Part shown: in pieces, positions 55,939-64,000 of the stretch
Position numbering within the stretch: the first letter of the stretch is position 1
Layout of the letters: every line of letters begins with the position of its first letter
NCBI RefSeq assembly: GCF_000621745.1
Contig: NZ_JHXK01000010.1
Location: forward strand, 124,001 to 188,000
DNA: 64,000 bases
Reading direction: 5' to 3'
From: Clostridium beijerinckii HUN142
Lineage (GTDB): Bacteria; Bacillota; Clostridia; Clostridiales; Clostridiaceae
The notes under the pieces: model-generated
Told to the model about the DNA's origin: nothing
Seen by the model: only the letters and a program-made list of their open reading frames with translations
Database searches by the model: none
Program-made: the position numbers and the translations under genes

Positions 55939-56496
55939 ATGAATATAAAAGAGTTATTAGAAGAAAATCCAATTATAGCAGCAGTAAAAAATGAAGAACA
56001 ATTAAATCAGGCGTTAGATTCAGAAGCTCAAGTTATATTTGTTTTATTTGGAGATGTAATGAATATTAAAGAGATAAGTGAAATTATAACATCTAGAAAT
56101 AAAATAGGAATAATCCATATAGATTTGGTTGAAGGATTTACGAATAAGGAAATTGTTGTAAAGTATATTAAAGAAGAAACTAAATTTAGTGGAATAATAA
56201 GTACAAAGCCACAAGTTGTAAAACTAGCAAAAAAGTATAATTTACTAGGAGTTCAAAGAGTTTTTATATTTGATACACTTTCTTTAAACAATGTAAAAAA
56301 TCATATGATTTCTGAATGCGATGCAATAGAGGTACTGCCGGGAATAATTCCAAAGGTAATTGAAATCATTTCAAAGTATTCTAGCAAACCAGTTGTTGCT
56401 GGGGGGCTAATTGAAACTAAGGAAGAGGTAATGCAGGCATTAAATTCAGGGGCAACATGCGTATCTACAACTAAAAAAGAAATTTGGAATATGTAG
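55939..56496 (+). CDS. glpP: glycerol operon antiterminator
   Basis: The 185-residue protein is a short TIM-barrel-like GlpP: it starts with ELLEENPIIAAVKNEEQL, has FVLFGDV, GIIHIDLVEGF, GIISTKPQVVKLAKK, EVLPGIIPKV and PVVAGGLIETKEEV, all family signatures. With glycerol 3-phosphate bound, GlpP binds glp leader mRNA and prevents termination. The start has TGGAGGG directly upstream. Its last two codons, ATG TAG, form the 5' arm of the antiterminator-like hairpin before glpK, so glpP lies between promoter and leader of glpK and may regulate its own downstream readthrough. Confidence 0.93.
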   Translation: MNIKELLEENPIIAAVKNEEQLNQALDSEAQVIFVLFGDVMNIKEISEIITSRNKIGIIHIDLVEGFTNKEIVVKYIKEETKFSGIISTKPQVVKLAKKYNLLGVQRVFIFDTLSLNNVKNHMISECDAIEVLPGIIPKVIEIISKYSSKPVVAGGLIETKEEVMQALNSGATCVSTTKKEIWNM

Positions 56497-56649
56497 GCTG
56501 AAGAGAATTAGAGAATAAGGCTACATAAAACTAAATTTACTTGGGAAATACTTAATGGACTGAGTAAATTTAAAATTTATACGAAGCAATAAAAATTAAT
56601 ATCATTGCTGCCGTATAAATGGAGGTTTTATGTGGCTTTAATTGTCGCC
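56491..56649 (+). promoter_or_regulatory. structured glpK leader RNA (GlpP-type switch, copy 2)
   Basis: Same plan as the glpF leader. Small hairpin ATGTAG/CTACAT (56491-56496 with 56521-56526) with AGAGAA-TT-AGAG in the loop. Main stem of 16 bp, 56516-56531 with 56625-56640, enclosing a helix AAATTTACT/AGTAAATTT (56533-56541 with 56563-56571) and a helix ATTTATACG...AGCAAT with its partner (56575-56590 with 56604-56620). A GGC/GCC hairpin ends it. No own promoter is seen; the glpP transcript must read through it. Confidence 0.75.
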
Positions 56650-56771
56650 GAAATTACGTCTAGAGCCCTAACTCAATTTTCAAGAGTCAACTATTTGTTA
56701 AATTCATTTCCTAAAATATAAATAATAAATTTATCCTTTTCTAGGTAAATATTAGAATATATAAATATTAG

Positions 56772-58289
<1,518 letters not shown>

Positions 58290-58358
58290 AATGATACTTT
58301 AATAAGTATTTATATATTTCAAATTAGCTTAACCTAATCACAAATTTTAAGAATTATA

Positions 58359-58393
58359 ATGTACCCTAAATGTTTATACCATCTAGGGTACAT
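58359..58393 (+). terminator. hairpin after glpK
   Basis: ATGTACCCTA and TAGGGTACAT form a perfect 10-bp stem with a 15-nt loop and a weak T-rich tail. Confidence 0.6.
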
Positions 58394-58472
58394 AGTTTAA
58401 AGTAATATTTTAAAATAAAGTAGTGTTGTAAATTTTGGATAGTAAATAAAATTAAGAATTTAGGATAAGTAG

Positions 58473-58501
58473 TAGACAAGTATACATTTACATGATATAA
58501 T
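58473..58501 (+). promoter_or_regulatory. sigma-A promoter of the glycerol 3-phosphate dehydrogenase operon
   Basis: TAGACA (58473-58478), 17-base spacer, TATAAT (58496-58501). The transcript starts about 20 bases before the GlpP-type switch. Confidence 0.8.
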
Positions 58502-58521
58502 GTATATATAATTTAAAATAA

Positions 58522-58594
58522 ATGCTGAGAGAATATAGAGTCAAGCATGAAAACGTTGGTGGATTACACCTTGTTTTTAGCTTGACTTTTTTTA
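58522..58594 (+). promoter_or_regulatory. GlpP-type antiterminator/terminator leader (copy 3)
   Basis: Small hairpin ATGCT/AGCAT (58522-58526 with 58544-58548) with AGAGAA-TAT-AGAG in its loop. Its 3' arm overlaps a true terminator: AGTCAAGC/GCTTGACT (58539-58546 with 58580-58587), inner AAAAC/GTTTT and GGTG/CACC, then seven T. The two structures exclude each other. Confidence 0.8.
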
Positions 58595-58620
58595 TGCGCT
58601 ATTAATAAGGAGGATGTAAT

Positions 58621-60048
58621 ATGTATGATGTAGCAATAATTGGATCAGGGGTTATTGGAAATTCTATTTTTAGGGAACTAACTAAGTACAATTTAAAAGT
58701 AGTTGTTTTAGAAAAAGAAAAAGATGTATCGATGGGAACAAGTAAAGCAAATTCAGCAATAGTTCATGCTGGATATGATCCTAAGGAAGGTACTTTAATG
58801 GCAAAATATAATGTAGCAGGAAATGAGATGTTTGAAGATCTTTGCAAAGAGTTAAGTGTACCTTTTAAGAGAAACGGATCTCTGATAATAGCTTTTAACG
58901 ATGAAGATATGAAAACAGTACAAGCTCTTTATGAAAATGGGACAAAAATAGGCGTAAAAGATTTACAAATTTTAAGTAAAGAACAGGTTCTAGAAAAGGA
59001 ACCAAACCTTAATCAAGAAATTTTTGGAGCTTTATATGCACCAACTGGTGGTATAGTAGGTCCGTTTGAATATACAATTGCACTAGCAGAAAATGCAGTA
59101 GCTAATGGAGGCGAAATTAAGCTAGAAAAAGAAGTTGTTGCAATAGAAAAAAATGACACATTCAAAATTACAACTAAAGATGGAGAAATAATAGAATCAA
59201 AATTTGTAATAAATGCAGCTGGACTTTATGCAGATAAAATTCATAATTTAGTTTGTAAAGAAAGCTTTAAGATAGTACCAAGAAGCGGGGAATACTTTGT
59301 AATGGATAAAACTCAAGGAAATGTAGTCAGCCATACAATATTCCAATGTCCATCAAAACTTGGAAAAGGAGTTTTAGTTACTCCAACTGTTCATGGAAAT
59401 TTATTAGTTGGACCTGATGCCAGAGATATAGAAGATAAAGACGATGTTGGAACACTAGCAGAAGGATTAAATGAAGTAAGAGACGCTTCAATGCGTACAA
59501 CTAATAAAGTTAATTTTAGAGAAATAATAAGGAGCTTTGCAGGTCTTCGTGCTAATCCAGATACAGGTGATTTTATAGTAGAAGAAAATGATGAAGTCAA
59601 AGGTTTCATAGATGTTGCCGGAATGAAATCACCTGGTCTTTCTTCAGCACCAGCTATAGCTCTTGATGTTGTAGAAATATTGAAAGAATCAGGATGTAAG
59701 TTAGATAAAAAATCAGACTTTAAGGCAAAAAGAGAACAAATTCATTTTATGGAATTATCAGCTAAAGAAAAAGCTGAATTAATAAAGAAAAATCCGCAAT
59801 ATGGAAGAATGGTTTGTAGATGTGAAAGCATAACAGAAGGTGAGATTGTAGATGCAATAAAGAGAAGTATAGGGATACCATCCTTAGATAGTATTAAAAG
59901 AAGATGTAGACCAGGAATGGGAAGATGTCAAGGTGGATTCTGCGGACCAAGAGTTCAGGAAATAATAGCAAGAGAATGTAATGTTCCACTTGAAGATGTA
60001 GTTCAAGAAAAATCAGGTTCATATATATTATTAGGTAAGACAAAATAG
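58621..60048 (+). CDS. GlpA-like FAD glycerol-3-phosphate dehydrogenase
   Basis: The 475-residue flavoprotein has the FAD-binding start VAIIGSGVIGNSIFREL, the DAO fold with ANSAIVHAGYDPKEGTLMAKYN (glycerol-3-phosphate dehydrogenase pattern) and a C-terminal BFD-like iron-sulfur domain: CRCES at about 405-409 and RCRPGMGRCQGGFCGP at about 437-452. This makes it resemble GlpA of the anaerobic GlpABC complex rather than aerobic GlpD. It oxidises glycerol 3-phosphate to dihydroxyacetone phosphate. It has its own promoter and a GlpP-type terminator leader, and is followed by two genes in one operon. AAGGAGGATG precedes the ATG. Confidence 0.88.
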   Translation: MYDVAIIGSGVIGNSIFRELTKYNLKVVVLEKEKDVSMGTSKANSAIVHAGYDPKEGTLMAKYNVAGNEMFEDLCKELSVPFKRNGSLIIAFNDEDMKTVQALYENGTKIGVKDLQILSKEQVLEKEPNLNQEIFGALYAPTGGIVGPFEYTIALAENAVANGGEIKLEKEVVAIEKNDTFKITTKDGEIIESKFVINAAGLYADKIHNLVCKESFKIVPRSGEYFVMDKTQGNVVSHTIFQCPSKLGKGVLVTPTVHGNLLVGPDARDIEDKDDVGTLAEGLNEVRDASMRTTNKVNFREIIRSFAGLRANPDTGDFIVEENDEVKGFIDVAGMKSPGLSSAPAIALDVVEILKESGCKLDKKSDFKAKREQIHFMELSAKEKAELIKKNPQYGRMVCRCESITEGEIVDAIKRSIGIPSLDSIKRRCRPGMGRCQGGFCGPRVQEIIARECNVPLEDVVQEKSGSYILLGKTK

Positions 60049-60065
60049 AAGGATGAGGTGTTATT

Positions 60066-61319
60066 ATGAGTTATGAATTAATAGTAGTAGGTGGAGGACC
60101 AGCTGGTCTTGCAGCAGCATATGAAGCATATAATAGTGGAATTAAAAAAATATTAATTTTAGAAAGAGATAAAGAATTAGGTGGTATATTAAATCAATGC
60201 ATTCATAATGGTTTTGGGCTTCATACTTTTAAGGAAGAACTTACAGGGCCAGAATATGCAGGAAGATTTATTGAAATGATTCAAGATACTAATGTTGAAG
60301 TTAAACTAGACACTATGGTATTAGAAATCGGAAAAGATAAAACTGTTTATGCAATAAATACAGAAGAAGGCTATATGGAACTTAAGGCCAAAGCTATAAT
60401 TCTTGCAATGGGTTGCAGAGAAAGAACTAGAGGTGCTATAAATATTCCTGGTGATAGACCAGCGGGTGTATTTAATGCAGGTGCAGCGCAAAGATATATA
60501 AATGTAGAAGGATATATGCCTGGTAAAGAAGTCCTTATTTTAGGATCAGGAGATATTGGACTTATAATGGCTAGAAGAATGACTCTTGAAGGAGCTAAAG
60601 TTAAAGCTGTAGTCGAATTGTGTCCATATTCAAATGGATTAAATAGAAATATAGTGCAATGTTTAAATGATTATGATATTCCTCTATATTTATCACACAC
60701 AGTTGTAGATATTGTAGGAGATAAGAGACTTGAAAAAGTAGTAATAGCAGAAGTAGATGAAAATAAGAGACCTATTAAAGGAACTGAAAAAGAATTTGAT
60801 GTAGATACACTACTACTATCAGTTGGATTAATTCCAGAAAATGAAATATCATTTAATGCCGGACTTGAACCTGATAGAAGAACTAATGGTTTAATTGTTA
60901 ATGAGAGTATGGAAACTTCAGTAGAAGGAATATTTGCATGTGGTAATGTAGTTCATGTCCATGACTTAGTTGATTTTGTAACTCAAGAGTCAAAACATGC
61001 AGGTTTTTCTGCTGCTAAATATATTAAGGGTGAACTTAAGAAAGACAAATATGTAAACATAATAAATGGTGCAAATATAAATTATACAGTCCCACAAAAA
61101 GTTAATGCAGAAGCTGTTGATGATAAATTAACTGTATTTATGAGAGTAAATAACATATATCATAATAAGGCATTAGTTGTAAGATGCAATGATGAAGTTA
61201 TAGCTAAATTTAAAAGAGCTCACTTAGCACCATCAGAAATGGAAAAGGTAGTTTTAAGTAAGGTGCTATTAGAGAAAGTTAAAGGTGATATAACAATATC
61301 ATTAGAGGATGGTGAATAA
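60066..61319 (+). CDS. NAD(P)/FAD-dependent oxidoreductase partner (GlpB-like role)
   Basis: The 417-residue protein has two dinucleotide folds: VVGGGPAGLAAAYEAYNSG (residues 6-24) for FAD and LILGSGDIGLIMARRM (about 155-170) for NAD(P), and ends in an FAD motif GIFACGNVVHVHDLVDFVTQE. LGGILNQCIHNGFG is typical of the reductase that accompanies the GlpA-like protein in Firmicutes. It probably passes electrons from the dehydrogenase to NAD or another carrier. It starts 17 bases after the GlpA-like gene, and its last bases reach the next gene's binding site. Confidence 0.85.
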   Translation: MSYELIVVGGGPAGLAAAYEAYNSGIKKILILERDKELGGILNQCIHNGFGLHTFKEELTGPEYAGRFIEMIQDTNVEVKLDTMVLEIGKDKTVYAINTEEGYMELKAKAIILAMGCRERTRGAINIPGDRPAGVFNAGAAQRYINVEGYMPGKEVLILGSGDIGLIMARRMTLEGAKVKAVVELCPYSNGLNRNIVQCLNDYDIPLYLSHTVVDIVGDKRLEKVVIAEVDENKRPIKGTEKEFDVDTLLLSVGLIPENEISFNAGLEPDRRTNGLIVNESMETSVEGIFACGNVVHVHDLVDFVTQESKHAGFSAAKYIKGELKKDKYVNIINGANINYTVPQKVNAEAVDDKLTVFMRVNNIYHNKALVVRCNDEVIAKFKRAHLAPSEMEKVVLSKVLLEKVKGDITISLEDGE

Positions 61320-61320
61320 A

Positions 61321-61674
61321 ATGGAAAAAGAATTAATTTGTATATGTTGCCCTAAGGGATGTCATTTAAAAGTAGATGCTGAAAATAAAAGTGTACAAGG
61401 TAATGGCTGTAATAGAGGTATTGAGTATGGAATAAATGAAGTTACAAATCCTGTAAGAGTAATAACTTCAACTGTTAAAGTGGAAAATGGAGAATTACCT
61501 GTAGTACCTGTTAAAACAAATAATCCAATTCCTAAAGGACTTAATTTCAAATGCATGGAAGAAATAAATAAAATAACAATAAAGGCTCCTGTTAAAATAG
61601 GAGATGTTGTAATAAAAGATGTTCTTGGAACTGGCGTTGATATAGTTGCGACAAGAAATATACATGAAAAATAG
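61321..61674 (+). CDS. DUF1667 cysteine-rich protein
   Basis: This 117-residue protein begins ELICICCPKGCHLKVD and continues GNGCNRGIEYG: four or more cysteines in a CxxC-x3-C...C pattern that should bind an iron-sulfur cluster or zinc. DUF1667 proteins regularly follow the GlpA-like and NAD-dependent partner genes, so it is probably the small electron-transfer subunit of that glycerol-3-phosphate dehydrogenase. The ATG at 61321 has GAGGATGGTGA before it and lies one base after the upstream stop. Confidence 0.85.
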   Translation: MEKELICICCPKGCHLKVDAENKSVQGNGCNRGIEYGINEVTNPVRVITSTVKVENGELPVVPVKTNNPIPKGLNFKCMEEINKITIKAPVKIGDVVIKDVLGTGVDIVATRNIHEK

Positions 61675-61694
61675 AAGCTAATGAAAATTTGGTT

Positions 61695-61731
61695 AAAAGC
61701 ATCATCAATATTTAATATTGATGATGCTTTT
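61695..61731 (+). terminator. terminator of the glycerol 3-phosphate dehydrogenase operon
   Basis: AAAAGCATCATCAATAT pairs with its complement around a 3-nt loop (17 bp), followed by TATTAT. Nothing else was recognised in 61675-61957. Confidence 0.85.
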
Positions 61732-61957
61732 ATTATGGATTATATTTTAAAGATTACATATTCCAATAATAATTAGATTTAAAATTCTAGTAGGCCAAGT
61801 GCTAAATTAAGATTAATATGTAGAAACTAAATTGAAACATATATATGTAATCAAATTTATGATATTATTTTAGTTAGAAAAAGCTAGGAGTATAAATATA
61901 TTGGTAAAGAAAAACTAATGATATATATAACAAATAAAAGGGAGGATATTTCTCAAA

Positions 61958-62638
61958 ATGAAAGGGATAGGAGTTTTCGATATTTTAGGTCCTATTATGA
62001 TAGGCCCATCAAGTTCACATACAGCAGGTGCAGCGAGGCTTGGAAAAATAGCAAGAAGTATAGCAGGTGGAGATGTATCAGAGGTGACATTTTTGTTACA
62101 TGGTTCATTTGCTAAGACATATAAAGGGCATGGAACAGATCGAGCTTTAGTTGCTGGTATTTTAGGAATGGAACCAAGTGATGAAAAACTTAGATATTCT
62201 ATGGAGATAGCAAAAGAAAAAGGTATTAAATTTTTATTTAAGGAGGCAGAATTAGGTGATGTTCATCCTAACACAGTAAAATTTATTATGAAAACAATTG
62301 GTGGTCAATATTGCGAAGTTATGGGATCATCAATTGGCGGAGGGAATATTCAGGTAGTAGAAGTTAATAATAATAGGGTTGATTTTACTGGAATGTATGA
62401 AACTTTAATAATAGCTCATAAAGATGCGCCAGGTGTAATTAATAGTGTTACAAGTATATTATATAGTGAAAATATAAATGTAGCTTTTATGAGAGTTTTT
62501 AGGCAGCAAAAAGGGCATGAAGCTATAATGATTTTTGAGATGGATAATAAAGTGAACAATATTTTAATAGAGAAAATTAAGAAAATAGAATTAGTACATA
62601 ATGTAATTTCAATAAGCCCAGCAAAGGAAGGTGAATAA
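61958..62638 (+). CDS. sdaAB: L-serine dehydratase, beta subunit
   Basis: The 226-residue protein has GPIMIGPSSSHTAGAARLGK near its N-terminus, the serine-dehydratase beta signature, then an HGSFAKTYKGHGTDRALV segment and a C-terminal ACT domain (LIIAHKDAPGVINSVTSILYSENI, residues about 148-172). With SdaAA it forms the iron-sulfur enzyme converting L-serine to pyruvate and ammonia in anaerobes. GGGAGG stands before the ATG. The alpha gene follows after one base. Confidence 0.95.
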   Translation: MKGIGVFDILGPIMIGPSSSHTAGAARLGKIARSIAGGDVSEVTFLLHGSFAKTYKGHGTDRALVAGILGMEPSDEKLRYSMEIAKEKGIKFLFKEAELGDVHPNTVKFIMKTIGGQYCEVMGSSIGGGNIQVVEVNNNRVDFTGMYETLIIAHKDAPGVINSVTSILYSENINVAFMRVFRQQKGHEAIMIFEMDNKVNNILIEKIKKIELVHNVISISPAKEGE

Positions 62639-62639
62639 T

Positions 62640-63518
62640 ATGTTTGCAAAAACAGGTATGGAATTGTTAGAAATATGTGAAAAACATAATATTTCATTAA
62701 GTGAATATGCAATAAGATATGAAGTAGAAGAAAAAGGATTGTCAAGAGACGAAGTAATAGAGAAAATGAGGAAAAATTTGAGCGTCATGATCTCAGCAGC
62801 TAATGAGGGAATGGAGAAAGAAGTTTATTCTGTTAGTGGCTTAATTGGTGGAGATGCTTTTAAGATACATAATTATGCTAAGAAAGGAAAAGCTTTGACA
62901 GGTGATGTAACCAATATGGCTATGGCTATGGCACTTTCTTCATCGGAGGTTAATGCGTCTATGGGTAAGATAGTTGCATGTCCGACAGCTGGTTCTTGTG
63001 GAATATTACCAGCAGTAATTTTAAGTGCTGGAGAAAAACTTGGATTAGATGAAGAAGGACTTATAAATGGATTATTTGCGGCAGCTGCTGTAGGAATGAT
63101 TATTGGTTTAAATGCAACATTGGCAGGAGCAGAAGGTGGATGTCAGGCAGAATGTGGGTCAGCTTCCGCAATGGGAGCAGCTGCTGTTGTTGAGATGATG
63201 GGAGGAACTCCTGAGATGAGTTTAGATGCAGCAGCAATAGTAATTAAAAATGTACTTGGCCTTGTTTGTGATCCAGTTGCGGGACTTGTTGAAATACCAT
63301 GTGCCAAGAGAAATGCACAAGGAGCAATAACTGCTTTATGTATGGCAGATATGGTAATGGCAGGTGTAGCTTCAAAAATACCATTTGACGATACAGTAAG
63401 TGCTATGTACAAGGTTGGAAAAAGCTTGCCAGAATCACTTAGAGAAACAGCTTTAGGTGGAATAGCTGTAACTAAAACAGGATTGAAGCTTAAAGAACAG
63501 GTTTTTGGAAAAGAATAA
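62640..63518 (+). CDS. sdaAA: L-serine dehydratase, alpha subunit
   Basis: The 292-residue catalytic subunit carries the cysteines for the [4Fe-4S] cluster in ACPTAGSCGILPAVI, QAECGSASAMGAA and VCDPVAGLVEIPCAKRNA. The start is set at the ATG at 62640, with AGGAAGG eight bases upstream; a GTG nine bases earlier lies in the binding site. It is separated from sdaAB by one base and ends at a good terminator. Such two-subunit enzymes are oxygen-sensitive, which fits an anaerobe. Confidence 0.95.
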   Translation: MFAKTGMELLEICEKHNISLSEYAIRYEVEEKGLSRDEVIEKMRKNLSVMISAANEGMEKEVYSVSGLIGGDAFKIHNYAKKGKALTGDVTNMAMAMALSSSEVNASMGKIVACPTAGSCGILPAVILSAGEKLGLDEEGLINGLFAAAAVGMIIGLNATLAGAEGGCQAECGSASAMGAAAVVEMMGGTPEMSLDAAAIVIKNVLGLVCDPVAGLVEIPCAKRNAQGAITALCMADMVMAGVASKIPFDDTVSAMYKVGKSLPESLRETALGGIAVTKTGLKLKEQVFGKE

Positions 63519-63567
63519 TGCACATATTAAGGTATTCTACAGAACTTAAGGTAAATCGATAAACAAT

Positions 63568-63595
63568 GGAAATAGAATATATGTATTCTATTTCC
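63568..63595 (+). terminator. terminator of sdaAB-sdaAA
   Basis: GGAAATAGAATA and TATTCTATTTCC form a perfect 12-bp stem with loop TATG, followed by TTATTTTACT. Confidence 0.85.
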
Positions 63596-63733
63596 TTATT
63601 TTACTACAACTTCAGGTATTTCATATATACCTGGGTTATTTAAGACATAGATACCGAACCTAAAGTAAAATACATATTTTTAATTATAGTCTACACTAGA
63701 AAGGAAGGTCATGTTTTGTAGAAGCGTTGCATT

Positions 63734-63857
63734 AAGTTTTTAGCTGTAGATATTTCTTTAGTAGAAGTTGTTTCATTTATTGCCTGTCACGAGCTTGCCT
63801 CGGGAGCATGGAGAAATGGTGCAACTTCTTCTAGTGGAAATTCACAGCTAAATACTT
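63734..63857. other. long rod-like hairpin of unknown nature
   Basis: TTTAGCTGT (63739-63747) pairs with ACAGCTAAA (63844-63852), extended outward by AAGT/ACTT; then ATTTC/GAAAT, AGAAGTTG/CAACTTCT (63763-63770 with 63822-63829), CATTT/AAATG, TGC/GCA and a closing CGAG-CTTGC-CTCG hairpin (63790-63802). No reading frame fills it. The surrounding 63519-64000 shows smaller palindromes (CAGGTAT/ATACCTG at 63613-63633) and no gene. Confidence 0.55.
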
Positions 63858-64000
63858 CAGTAACTTGGAACAAATGAATGATCTTCTTTTTGGTATTTAC
63901 ATATATAACTTTAAGGTTACTTTAGGTATCTAGTGATTAACAATACCTTATGAAGGTGTCTTTTGGATTTTTATATTTCTTTGTATAAATTTACTTCCCC

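Noticed and set aside
58547..58560. Catabolite-responsive element in the glycerol dehydrogenase leader
   Set aside because: TGAAAACGTT matches the left side of cre, but the right side (GGTG) does not, and the bases belong to the terminator stem.
63781..63810. tRNA or tmRNA fragment
   Set aside because: No TTCGA-type T loop, no acceptor stem and no anticodon arm; only a small CGAG/CTCG tip on a long rod.

Overview
The window is strongly A+T-rich. Genes sit close together with good AGGAGG-type ribosome binding sites and hairpin-plus-T terminators. The gene families point to a saccharolytic, anaerobic Clostridium (sensu stricto, possibly near C. beijerinckii or C. butyricum): a class III fructose bisphosphatase, many PTS systems, two LevR-type sigma-54 activators, GlcT- and GlpP-type antitermination, an iron-sulfur L-serine dehydratase and the DUF421/DUF4363 pair. 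The species is inference. No rRNA, tRNA, transposase, phage gene or CRISPR array was seen.

Layout. 1-3.1 kb: two tandem ROK sugar kinases and a frameshifted AraC-type regulator. 3.2-7.4 kb: an aldo/keto reductase, then the amino-sugar divergon nagA / nagR-nagB with a perfect palindromic operator. 7.8-16 kb: a GntR regulator, a sigma-54-driven mannose-family PTS (EIIA-B-C-D) with a FrlB-like SIS deglycase, its LevR-type activator and a HAD phosphatase; the set looks like an Amadori-product (fructoselysine/glucoselysine) uptake locus. 16.3-19 kb: fbp and a CYTH protein. 19.4-25.3 kb: a second LevR activator controlling a lactose/chitobiose-family PTS (EIIB, EIIA, an amino-sugar kinase, EIIC) from a second sigma-54 promoter. 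25.7-29 kb: glcT, crr and ptsG, with GlcT-type antiterminator/terminator leaders on both divergent PTS genes. 29.2-39.6 kb: a nucleoid-associated protein, an AraC regulator facing an FAD oxidoreductase and an MFS sugar-acid-type transporter, an amino acid permease, and a GntR regulator facing a 6-phospho-beta-glucosidase. 39.8-42.3 kb: a flavodoxin-like protein, a nitroreductase and a short UvrC-like protein. 42.6-51 kb: a full set argG-H and argC-J-B-D-F on the minus strand. 51.4-54.5 kb: DUF4363, DUF421 and an unusual nucleoside kinase. 54.7-61.7 kb: a glycerol regulon (glpF, glpP, glpK, a GlpA-like dehydrogenase, a second flavoprotein and a DUF1667 protein). 62-63.5 kb: sdaAB-sdaAA. 63.5-64 kb: no gene, but a long rod-like hairpin.

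How it works together. Most of the window concerns sensing, importing and phosphorylating carbon sources and feeding them into glycolysis. The PTS phosphorylation state is read by the PRD domains of the two LevR proteins and GlcT. Amino sugars enter through NagA/NagB, beta-glucosides through the GH1 enzyme, glycerol through GlpF/GlpK and the FAD dehydrogenase, and gluconeogenesis is served by Fbp.

The most interesting new observation is in RNA. Three glycerol leaders (before glpF, between glpP and glpK, and before the GlpA-like gene) each contain a small hairpin whose loop carries AGAGAA-N2/3-AGAG and whose 3' arm overlaps a second, larger hairpin. This looks like a GlpP-controlled antitermination switch. 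Two of the leaders are elaborated into about 150-nt three-way-junction RNAs whose helices are kept although their sequences differ.
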